DNA from: Candidatus Dadabacteria bacterium
GTDB taxonomy: Bacteria > J088
NCBI GenBank assembly: GCA_003695505.1
Contig: RFIY01000117.1
Span: 1 to 6,150, forward strand
Direction: 5' to 3'
DNA length: 6,150 nucleotides
Shown: positions 1-6,150 of the stretch, piece after piece
Position numbering within the stretch: the stretch's first letter is position 1
Layout: the number at the start of each line of letters is the position of its first letter
The notes under the pieces: generated by a model
Told to the model about the DNA's origin: nothing
The model's database searches: none
What the model saw: only the letters and a program-made list of their open reading frames with translations
Program-made: the position numbers and the translations under genes

Positions 1-266
1 CCCGCAAGGGACTCAGTGGGCGCCAGTGCCAGCACCTGGACGGGCTGGCCAAAGTGTTGCAGCCACCTTGCCGCCACATAACCATCACCGCCGTTGTTGC
101 CTTTGCCGGCAAACACGCGGACTGGACGTTCCGGCCAGCGGCGGCGGATGGATTCCGCGACGGCACGCCCGGCCTGTTCCATCAGGACTCGTCCAGGAAT
201 GCCAACCCGCCCGATCGTCGCCTGATCAATACGAGCGACACTATCGCCAGAGAATAACGGGATCAT
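1..266 (-). CDS. nnrE: NAD(P)H-hydrate epimerase, YjeF N-terminal domain (3' end beyond window)
   Basis: This is the first 88 codons of a gene that runs off the left edge. The YjeF_N family epimerises the R and S forms of hydrated NAD(P)H (NADHX/NADPHX) in the cytoplasm so that the partner dehydratase NnrD can repair them. Visible signatures are an N-terminal helix (SVARIDQATI, residues 9-18), a second conserved block (GIPGRVLMEQAGRAVAESI, 22-40), and a strand (VRVFAG, 49-54) leading into the loop GKGNNGGDGYVAAR (54-67). The NNGGDG part matches the family's substrate and potassium-binding loop. The ATG at 266-264 overlaps the TGA of the upstream lipoprotein gene (ATGA). No good Shine-Dalgarno sequence precedes it, which suggests translation by coupling. 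Starting at Met29 would lose conserved sequence, so Met1 is preferred. The frame stays open to base 1, so a fused C-terminal NnrD (ADP/ATP-dependent dehydratase) domain is possible but cannot be seen. Family assignment is secure; the bifunctional state is unknown. Confidence 0.93.
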   Translation of the reverse strand, partial: MIPLFSGDSVARIDQATIGRVGIPGRVLMEQAGRAVAESIRRRWPERPVRVFAGKGNNGGDGYVAARWLQHFGQPVQVLALAPTESLA

Positions 267-3200
267 GGCGAAACGACACCGCGCACCAGGAAGGTTCGCA
301 GCACACCATTGCCGTCGCCGGAACAGGAAGAACCTGAGCCATCGCAATGATACCCGACAAAAAGATCATTGCCATTCGCCACACCGACCAGGCCGCGAAT
401 CTTCTTCCCGCTAGCGAAATCGGTCGTCACGAGTCGCGGGGTAATCGGGTCGCTCATGTCGAAAATGAACAGTCCGAAATCGGTCGCCTGCAACCAGAAT
501 GGATCTGCATTCGCAGCCGCAATCGTGCCATTGCCCGAGACACAGGCAAACTGAAGCGTTTCCTCGATACTTGTACACGGTGCAATGTCGCTGCGTACGA
601 CCAGCCCATCGCGATCGAGAACGGTAATCAATCCGCTGACGGCATTGGTCCGCACGATCAGGCGACGCCCACGCACCGATAATGGCCACGGTGTCCCACC
701 GACCGTACTCGGCATCAGCACCACCGTATTGCCGAGGTGATCGACCGGGCAGACACCGCCCCAGAACGGTTCGATGCATAATCGATCGAACCCCTGAAAA
801 AAGAGCGCCATCGTACGACTGGCTGCAACCGCCGGCGTCAGACGGGAGATGACCGGCGGCTCAAAGCCGAGAGATTGCGACGCCAGCTCTCCGCCAAGAT
901 CCTGCATAAAACGCGTACTTCGTCCGTTCAGTCGCAACGGCGCATCGTCAATCCCCTGTAGCACGACCAGTCCCTTGCCATCACGTTCGAAGGTGTACAG
1001 CAGGAATGGCTGTGATGGATCGGGATCATCAAGCAGCTGCACATGCTGAATCGTTGCGCCTGAGCCCGCCGGAATGCGTAACAGCTCCGTCCGGGGTTGC
1101 CGGCGCTCCGCGATGATGACATCACTTGACGTCGCAGTCGCCATGAGATCCCGCCCATCGGCGGTTCTGAGCAAAGAGACATCGACAACCGTTCGTGTCG
1201 CCGGCATGAGCCATTCCAGGACGGGCCGGGGACGGTCGTCGCTGCGCCGCTCGATGCGCACCTGCGCGATCCCGCCGGAAGTCGCGGCAAGCAGACGAGA
1301 CTGCGCCGGTATCTCGACGAAATGTACGATGCTGCCACCGATCGCGACGTCATCCGTGGCGCCCGCAACAACCGATGAGACCGCGCCGGTCGCGGCGCGC
1401 AGGGCGCGACCCGGTACAAGCGCGAGGCCGGCTGCGCCATCCGCAATCCATATCTGGTCCGCAGCCGGCACGACCGCCTGAGGGCCATCATAAGCCGCGC
1501 CGTCCCGCGCTTCCCGACGCGCCGGCATCAGCCGCAACCATCCGGAGCGCCCGTCCAGCGGCCACGCCCAGACCCCGCGAGGTTGCCGATCGCCAAATGT
1601 CGTACCGGTACTGTTGTAGGCGGCACTGTGATTCAACAGATAGACATGTTGCACACCATGCACCAGCCCATCCGCTGGCTGCGGCAGCGGCGTCTGCGCC
1701 ATCAGCGACCAGGCAGGTCCGCCGGCCGTAACAGCCACATCATAAACCGCCAATTGCCCGTCGCTCGTTGCCAAAGCGACCTGCGCGTCGGCGACAAAAG
1801 ACAGCATGGCCGTTGAGGAGCCTGAAAACGTCACGCTGTCGGCGAAACCTCGCGCCAACGCGATGTGATGTTCATCGATAAACCAGAACGTTCCACCGCC
1901 GGGCGCATCTGCTTTTCCATCCGTCCAGATGCTCGCGGTTGCCGTCACCGTCATGTCGGCACGCCTCGGCAACGTGTAGCGAACGGTTCCAGTCCCCGGG
2001 TCCCAGAACGCCGGACGCGTCAGTGCAAAGGCGATCCGCTCGCGCCCACGCGCGGACAACGCCTCGACGGCCGCAGCGGTCTTGAGGCAGGCAGACGGAT
2101 TGGATCCGCACCAGACGACCGGAGATGTCCCGGACAAGTCGTATGTGACGACGCCCCAGCTCCCGGCGCTATCGCGCGTCGCCACAGCGGCGAACAGCAC
2201 CTGATCGGCCGCAACCGCGTGCTCGGTCGACCAGGTTGTCGCAAAGCCGGTCATTGCAGGCGTGGTCAGTGGGTTCGCAAGTGTTCGAACCATTGTTGCA
2301 CAGGTCGAAGACGCACTGGCCGTCAGTGCCGCCGCCGCGTCAAATACCTTGACGCCATTGTTCTGCTCTGCGATCAACATACTCGCGGCGGCCCCTCCGC
2401 CCGTTCGAAAGGCGACCGTGTTTACGAGCGGTATTCCGCACGGTGACCACGCGGTCAGTGATGTCACACTCCCCTGCGTGCCGATCACGGATGTATAAAT
2501 GTCATCCCCGGCACCAAAAAGAACCGACCCAACCTTCTCCAGCCCCACGAGGTCGGCCGGCGTTTGCGATACGGCATCCAGCAACCACGTAGTCTGCGCA
2601 CGCGCGATCGTACCAACCCGATCACCGAACAGTGCAAACGCCGTGGTCGCCGCGTTTGCGGCCGCAGTCGCCGTCAGCGGCTGGACGTCGCGCAAGTCAA
2701 AACGAAGATCAAGCAAATCCCCGGGCAAGAATTCTTCGAGCACCGACACGACATCACACGCGCCGACCCCGAACTCACCGTCCGCATCATAGGCGCGAAT
2801 CACCGGGCGAAACTGTCCGGCCAGCGCATAGCTGTGATTGATCGGTAACTCCTGCCGGTTTCCCGGGATCGTCTGATCGAAAATCCCATCGCCATCGAAG
2901 TCGATCTCGAAACGCTCTACACCACGATCCGAGCCCGGATCGTTCGCATCCGGATCAAAGCCAGTGACGAAGAACTGCAGGTTGTCGCCGGGGCGCGGCT
3001 GTGCCACGAGTTTGATGACGGAACACGAAACCGCAGGCACCTCGTTACAGCTAAGCTTCAGGCTGCGCTCAACGGACGCGCCGCCACGGCCAAAGCGATC
3101 CACGGCCGTGACCGTGACCAGCACGTTCGCTGGATCACAGGAATCGTAGGTGAATACCGGGCACTCATCGGTAGCGCTTTCGACGTCGGGCAGGCCGTCT

Positions 3201-3499
3201 CCGTCGAGATCCCACCGGAGCACCGCTGCGTCGGCCAGTTCAGGAACCGCGAACTCCACGTCTGCACAAAATTCGCCCTGCAGGGGAACTTTCCCGCCAC
3301 CCGGAGGGAAAATCCCAACTTCCCGAATAACTGGAGGGGGAATCAGATCGACGCAGTGCGGACATTCCAGGTGAAGCCACGGCCGATCAGGGGTTGGGCA
3401 TGTGGCAACGCACTGATCCTCAATGGATGTTGCGTTGGTACATCCAGCCAGAAGCAGGGCTGCGAAAGTCCCCCTTAAGCCTCTGCGCAACCAGTTCAC
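263..3499 (-). CDS. Large lipoprotein with two PKD-like modules and a propeller-like C-terminal region, function unknown
   Basis: A 1078-residue protein that I cannot assign to a named family. A short signal peptide (basic RR at residues 5-6, hydrophobic FAALLLAG) ends in the lipobox LAGC, giving lipid-modified Cys20 and export to the envelope. Residues 20-160 are rich in cysteine (C30, C34, C46, C49, C78, C113, C121, C151, C159), suggesting disulfides outside the cytoplasm. Two PKD/Ig-like modules follow, each with an acidic loop: DLDGDGLPD at 97-105 and DFDGDGIFD at 200-208. The second module continues to a typical closing strand near FRPVIRAYDADGEFG (230-244). DxDGDG loops often bind calcium. 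From about 260 to the end there are recurring strand-turn-strand units, for example QVALATSDGQLAVYD (573-587), and near the C-terminus FGLFIFDMSDPITPRLV (1008-1024), which resembles an LVIVD repeat. This suggests one or two beta-propellers. The GTG start lies directly after the stop of the upstream gene, and an in-frame stop immediately precedes it. No clear ribosome binding site is seen, so coupled translation is likely. TTG at codon 4 is a weaker alternative. The role may be structural, adhesive or ligand-binding. Confidence 0.9.
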   Translation of the reverse strand: MNWLRRGLRGTFAALLLAGCTNATSIEDQCVATCPTPDRPWLHLECPHCVDLIPPPVIREVGIFPPGGGKVPLQGEFCADVEFAVPELADAAVLRWDLDGDGLPDVESATDECPVFTYDSCDPANVLVTVTAVDRFGRGGASVERSLKLSCNEVPAVSCSVIKLVAQPRPGDNLQFFVTGFDPDANDPGSDRGVERFEIDFDGDGIFDQTIPGNRQELPINHSYALAGQFRPVIRAYDADGEFGVGACDVVSVLEEFLPGDLLDLRFDLRDVQPLTATAAANAATTAFALFGDRVGTIARAQTTWLLDAVSQTPADLVGLEKVGSVLFGAGDDIYTSVIGTQGSVTSLTAWSPCGIPLVNTVAFRTGGGAAASMLIAEQNNGVKVFDAAAALTASASSTCATMVRTLANPLTTPAMTGFATTWSTEHAVAADQVLFAAVATRDSAGSWGVVTYDLSGTSPVVWCGSNPSACLKTAAAVEALSARGRERIAFALTRPAFWDPGTGTVRYTLPRRADMTVTATASIWTDGKADAPGGGTFWFIDEHHIALARGFADSVTFSGSSTAMLSFVADAQVALATSDGQLAVYDVAVTAGGPAWSLMAQTPLPQPADGLVHGVQHVYLLNHSAAYNSTGTTFGDRQPRGVWAWPLDGRSGWLRLMPARREARDGAAYDGPQAVVPAADQIWIADGAAGLALVPGRALRAATGAVSSVVAGATDDVAIGGSIVHFVEIPAQSRLLAATSGGIAQVRIERRSDDRPRPVLEWLMPATRTVVDVSLLRTADGRDLMATATSSDVIIAERRQPRTELLRIPAGSGATIQHVQLLDDPDPSQPFLLYTFERDGKGLVVLQGIDDAPLRLNGRSTRFMQDLGGELASQSLGFEPPVISRLTPAVAASRTMALFFQGFDRLCIEPFWGGVCPVDHLGNTVVLMPSTVGGTPWPLSVRGRRLIVRTNAVSGLITVLDRDGLVVRSDIAPCTSIEETLQFACVSGNGTIAAANADPFWLQATDFGLFIFDMSDPITPRLVTTDFASGKKIRGLVGVANGNDLFVGYHCDGSGSSCSGDGNGVLRTFLVRGVVSP

Positions 3500-4732
3500 T
3501 CAGTTCGTTGAAACCACCGAGAACTTGAGAGCTTCACGACCCGAGTCACGGTAGGCAATTCCGAGATCGCCATCACCCGGCAACAGCGCGATTGACGAGA
3601 AACTGCCGACGATGCCCTTCAGATCAACACGCTTGTCGAACCAGCGCCCGTCCGGCAGCCGGAACGCGACCTTGAGGTCGTTATTCGTGCTGTCGTAATA
3701 CGAGATGGTCGGGCGCCCCTGACGGTCAATCGTAATGGATGACGTTTCCCCGACGATGCCATCCCGATCGACGCGCTCGATGACCGTTTCCGTGGTGGAA
3801 AAGCGGAAGCTTGCATACTTCAGATCAGCGTTCGAAGCGTCGTAGTAACTCATGTGTACGACGTCATCCGTAAACGCGTTGCCATTGACGTCTACATAGT
3901 CCGATAGTGTGGTACTCACCCACTGCCCAACATCCGACGCGTTCGGATCCAGTCGCCCATCGATCGTGCGCGGCGGAACGAACTCGAGGGCTCCACCATT
4001 GTCGACCATCCATGTCAGGTTGAGGACCCCAAGGGAGGCGTTGTAGTACGCGATCACGGGCAATGCGAGTCCGCCCTGCCCCTCTCGCAACTCGATCGAC
4101 ATACGCGAGTTGATGTTGCCGCCCTTACCGGACGTCAACGTGCCGTCGTCCACGGTCAACCCACCGAGGGCGCGAGACTGAGGATCGTACACCAGATACT
4201 GAAGATTGAAGTTTCCGACGTCGATGGTTGAAATATGCGCGATATCGTTTCGATCGAGGCGCATCGACAGGAAGCCCTCGGTTTCGGTCGCAAGCGGTAT
4301 GGACTGGCGTTCCCATTCGAGTCCGTTGAACAACGCGTATTTGATCCGCCCGTTGGTGAAATCATAATACGCGATATGTGGCCGCCCGGTCTGGGTGAAC
4401 TCAAGCTGTGGATATCCGCCTACGTCGCCATCGGTATCGACATCCTCGATGACCCATTGTCCGGTACCGGGCTCCAGTTTCGCGTAGCGAAGATCCCCCG
4501 GCTCACGGACATAATACGCAACCGCCGGTTGACCATCAATTGGATCAATCGCCAGGTCTCCGAAAAAACCTGGATTGGCCAGTGCATCGATCGTCGTCGT
4601 TTGCACACGGATTCCGGTCACGAGCTCGATTTCGCCGCTGCGTCCACAACCCGCGACCAACAGGGGCAGCACGATCAGAAGCAGTTGCGCAAGCGCCTCA
4701 CAGGAACGAGATCTGAATGACATGTAGTTCAC
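3500..4732 (-). CDS. Lipoprotein with seven YYD...LKYA repeats, probable seven-bladed beta-propeller
   Basis: A 410-residue exported protein with no family name I can give. The signal peptide has a basic n-region (RSR, 7-9), a hydrophobic core (LAQLLLIVLPLL, 14-25) and the lipobox VAGC, so Cys29 should be lipidated. The rest is built from about seven copies of a motif of the form G-x-P-x-hydrophobic-x-YYD-x5-LKYA: near residues 67-86, 116-135, 163-183 (degenerate), 224-244, 290-311, 339-361 and 388-407. Spacing is mostly 46-49 residues, stretched to 61-67 around the fourth copy. That is the size of propeller blades, and seven copies fits a closed seven-bladed ring. No catalytic residues are recognisable. 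Binding, scaffolding or adhesion are possible roles. The start is GTG at 4732 or ATG at 4723; GGAGG lies 3 nt before the first and 12 nt before the second, so the choice is open, and both keep the signal peptide. It appears to be the first gene of an operon with the 1078-residue lipoprotein and nnrE. Confidence 0.9.
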   Translation of the reverse strand: MNYMSFRSRSCEALAQLLLIVLPLLVAGCGRSGEIELVTGIRVQTTTIDALANPGFFGDLAIDPIDGQPAVAYYVREPGDLRYAKLEPGTGQWVIEDVDTDGDVGGYPQLEFTQTGRPHIAYYDFTNGRIKYALFNGLEWERQSIPLATETEGFLSMRLDRNDIAHISTIDVGNFNLQYLVYDPQSRALGGLTVDDGTLTSGKGGNINSRMSIELREGQGGLALPVIAYYNASLGVLNLTWMVDNGGALEFVPPRTIDGRLDPNASDVGQWVSTTLSDYVDVNGNAFTDDVVHMSYYDASNADLKYASFRFSTTETVIERVDRDGIVGETSSITIDRQGRPTISYYDSTNNDLKVAFRLPDGRWFDKRVDLKGIVGSFSSIALLPGDGDLGIAYRDSGREALKFSVVSTN

Positions 4733-4735
4733 GAA

Positions 4736-4740
4736 CCTCC
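4736..4740 (-). promoter_or_regulatory. Ribosome binding site of the seven-repeat lipoprotein
   Basis: GGAGG on the minus strand is the only strong Shine-Dalgarno sequence in front of the three-gene run. It is 3 nt from the GTG at 4732, which is short, and 12 nt from the ATG at 4723, which is long, so it does not settle the start. The two downstream genes lack a comparable site, consistent with ribosome entry here and coupled translation after it. Confidence 0.7.
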
Positions 4741-4741
4741 G

Positions 4742-4775
4742 GGCGTCATTTTACCGGATCACCGCCAGTGACGCC
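4742..4775. repeat. 7-bp perfect inverted repeat in the leader of the lipoprotein operon
   Basis: GGCGTCA (4742-4748) and TGACGCC (4769-4775) are perfect reverse complements separated by 20 bases. A smaller repeat, TCAC-N5-GTGA (4759-4771), overlaps it. A TAAAAT -10-like hexamer on the minus strand (4753-4748) shares one base with the near arm. The element could be an operator or, if the leader is transcribed, a hairpin just before the ribosome binding site. A 7-bp repeat with a 20-base spacer can occur by chance in GC-rich DNA, so its function is uncertain. Confidence 0.4.
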
Positions 4776-4802
4776 ATCATTTTTTGGACGATACGGTCAC
4801 CG

Positions 4803-4841
4803 AAACAAAAAGGCGGCGGACAACTGTTGTTGTCCGCCGCC
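4803..4841 (-). terminator. Intrinsic terminator of the sorting-tail protein gene
   Basis: The arms GGCGGCGGACAAC (4812-4824) and GTTGTCCGCCGCC (4829-4841) form a perfect 13-bp stem with a 4-base loop. Read on the minus strand, the stem is followed directly by TTTTTGTTT (4811-4803). The hairpin begins 27 bases after the TGA at 4871-4869. The U-rich tract is present only on the minus-strand side, so the terminator acts on leftward transcription. It separates the secreted protein gene from the lipoprotein operon, which therefore needs its own promoter downstream of it. Confidence 0.93.
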
Positions 4842-4868
4842 GCTTGTTGACCGAAATGGTCTCGTGGA

Positions 4869-6150
4869 TCAGGCGACCCGACGACGCCGTCCAGCGATCA
4901 ACGCCGGCACGAGAAGAATCAGGACGAGGTCGAGAAGACCGTTGCCCCCGCTCGTCGTCGAGCTACATCCGAATCCACCGTCTTCGACCGCGATGGTCAG
5001 CACCTGCTCACCGACATTGCCGCTCTCGTCCATCGCGCGGACAGTGAGAACGTGCTGGCCGGGTGCAGCGTCAAGGACCATTTCCTTGTCGTAGCTGTAC
5101 TGCGACCATTCGCCATCATCCAGGCGCCAGGCCACGCGGACATCTTCGCTGCGTGTTTGGGCATCGTAGACATCGGCGACGAAGGTCGGGATACCGTTCT
5201 GGACGCGATCCCCAAGGATCTTGACCTGCGGCGCAACCGAGTCGACCACAAAGACCAGACGCTCAGGCGTGTACTCCACGTTCTTCTGCGGATCCATTGC
5301 GCGGACCTCAAAGACGTGGCGGCCTTCAAACAGACCCGGAATCCGTGCAGTCGTGGCGGGCACGAATGGTGTCCAGAAACCGCCGTCGACGCGGTAGCTG
5401 TACACCAGCTCGCTCGGATCGACTGTCGGGTGCCAGCCTTCGTACTCGATGATCGTCTCAAAGCCGTGCGCCTTACGCACACCCTTGATGATCGTTTCCG
5501 GCGACTGGTAACCCGGAGGGAAGTTCCCTTCGCCGGCCGGCGCGAATCCAGGGGCAAGCCCCAGAGACGCGAGGATGTCACTCAGTCGCGTCTTGAACGA
5601 TTCACTCACACAGGTGATGTCGGTGACGGCGTTGCTGCCACCCCAGGTGGTTGCATTGTTGTCACCGTCGATGTCGCCGTCGCAGTAGTCGTAGCCGAGG
5701 TCGAGACCGGAGTCATCTCCGGTGAGCGCCAGCGGCTCAACGAACGAGTCGATCAGGCGAAGCAGGAAGTTGGTCTCCAGGTAGCTCAGGTCGACACCCA
5801 GTGCAACGACGAGGTAGTCACCGAAGCCGCTGGAGTCGCCATCTGACACGTCTCGCGTAATCGGCGTGGCCGACGAGTTCCCGAAGACCGGATCCGGGCA
5901 GACGCCGGTACCGGCACCTGTGTTGTTGAGGCAACCGAGATCGGTATCGCCGTAGCCACCAGCGGAGCTGAAACCGTTGTCGCCGCTCGTGCCGTTTTCC
6001 TGGTCGCTGTTCCATACGAAACTCGGACCAATGTACGGGATCGTCACGATCACCGGCAGATCCAGGTAGGCGGCCGGGTCGAAGCCGATTTCCGCGAAGA
6101 ACGAGATCTCACCCGAGAGAATCAGACCCAGCAGGTTTGAGATCGCGTCC
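4869..6150 (-). CDS. Secreted protein with Ig-like modules and MYXO-CTERM-like C-terminal sorting tail (5' end beyond window)
   Basis: The last 426 codons of a larger gene are visible. The reading frame is open to the right edge, so an internal GTG at 6053 is not taken as the start. The N-terminal visible part (about residues 1-215) is unrecognised. It contains a Gly/Asn/Asp-rich stretch, a few cysteines and the acidic segment DYCDGDIDGDNN (about 154-165), which may bind calcium. Two Ig-like modules follow. The first, about 235-303, holds YRVDGGFWTPF and HVFEVRAMD. The second, about 305-388, holds WRLDDGEWSQY and HVLTVRAMDESGNV. This type is common in bacterial surface proteins. The end is tripartite: GFGCSS with Cys395, a hydrophobic helix (GLLDLVLILLVPALIAG, about 404-420), then RRRR and two residues. 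That is the plan of MYXO-CTERM and related tails, where a membrane protease is thought to cut near the Cys to leave the protein on the cell surface. A strong terminator lies just downstream. Enzymatic activity, if any, would be in the missing part. Confidence 0.9.
   Translation of the reverse strand, partial: DAISNLLGLILSGEISFFAEIGFDPAAYLDLPVIVTIPYIGPSFVWNSDQENGTSGDNGFSSAGGYGDTDLGCLNNTGAGTGVCPDPVFGNSSATPITRDVSDGDSSGFGDYLVVALGVDLSYLETNFLLRLIDSFVEPLALTGDDSGLDLGYDYCDGDIDGDNNATTWGGSNAVTDITCVSESFKTRLSDILASLGLAPGFAPAGEGNFPPGYQSPETIIKGVRKAHGFETIIEYEGWHPTVDPSELVYSYRVDGGFWTPFVPATTARIPGLFEGRHVFEVRAMDPQKNVEYTPERLVFVVDSVAPQVKILGDRVQNGIPTFVADVYDAQTRSEDVRVAWRLDDGEWSQYSYDKEMVLDAAPGQHVLTVRAMDESGNVGEQVLTIAVEDGGFGCSSTTSGGNGLLDLVLILLVPALIAGRRRRVA

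Noticed and set aside
26-337. Plus-strand open frames at the left edge.
   Set aside because: The minus-strand frame here encodes the conserved YjeF_N motif GKGNNGGDG, so the plus-strand frames are shadows.
928-1491. 187-codon minus-strand frame overlapping the large lipoprotein gene in another frame.
   Set aside because: It lies inside the 1078-residue gene. Its product is Arg/Ser-rich, as expected from out-of-frame translation of GC-rich coding DNA.
4235-4720. 161-codon open frame on the plus strand opposite the seven-repeat lipoprotein.
   Set aside because: The minus-strand frame has a signal peptide and regular repeats. The plus-strand product shows nothing protein-like.
263-4732. Fusion or frameshift between the two lipoprotein genes.
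   Set aside because: The downstream product has its own complete signal peptide and lipobox immediately after its start, so the two are separate genes.
4748-4776. Sigma-70-type promoter, TAAAAT with TGGCGT 17 bases upstream (minus strand).
   Set aside because: The -10 match is fair, but the -35 matches TTGACA at only two positions and the leader would be only about 10 bases. It is not listed as a feature.
5052-5846. 264-codon open frame on the plus strand opposite the sorting-tail protein gene.
   Set aside because: It is fully antisense to a well-supported gene. GC-rich coding DNA often leaves long open antisense frames. The translation has no recognisable domain, signal peptide or repeat.
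6051-6053. GTG as start codon of the sorting-tail protein.
   Set aside because: The frame stays open upstream to the window edge with protein-like sequence, no ribosome binding site and no signal peptide, so this is an internal valine codon.

Overview
This is a GC-rich bacterial window in which every credible gene lies on the minus strand. The style is that of a Gram-negative lineage rich in secreted, anchored, repeat-built proteins. Two consecutive genes begin with lipoprotein signal peptides, and the third ends in a Cys + transmembrane helix + Arg-cluster tail of the MYXO-CTERM kind. That combination points to Myxococcota or another former deltaproteobacterial group. The lineage is an inference from protein style only; no marker gene here fixes it.

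Layout in the direction of transcription (right to left). (1) 6150-4869: the 3' end of a large secreted protein, cut off by the window edge, with two Ig-like modules and a C-terminal surface-sorting tail. (2) 4841-4803: a strong intrinsic terminator that closes that transcript. (3) 4775-4736: a short leader with a 7-bp inverted repeat and a GGAGG ribosome binding site. (4) 4732-3500: a 410-residue lipoprotein built of seven repeats, probably a seven-bladed beta-propeller. (5) 3499-263: a 1078-residue lipoprotein with two PKD-like modules carrying DxDGDG loops and a long propeller-like C-terminal part. It starts on the base after the previous stop codon. (6) 266-1: the first 88 codons of an NAD(P)H-hydrate epimerase (YjeF_N / NnrE family), overlapping the preceding stop codon by 4 bases (ATGA) and cut by the left edge.

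Genes 4 to 6 therefore look like one operon with translational coupling: two exported lipoproteins of unknown role followed by a cytoplasmic metabolite-repair enzyme. The two lipoproteins probably sit in the same envelope compartment and may act together, but nothing in the sequence shows a reaction or ligand. The epimerase is the only gene whose biochemical function can be named. Its place in the operon may simply reflect shared transcription.

I see no CRISPR array, tRNA, rRNA, insertion sequence, phage gene or toxin-antitoxin pair. The best candidate for something undescribed is the lipoprotein pair, especially the seven-repeat protein.
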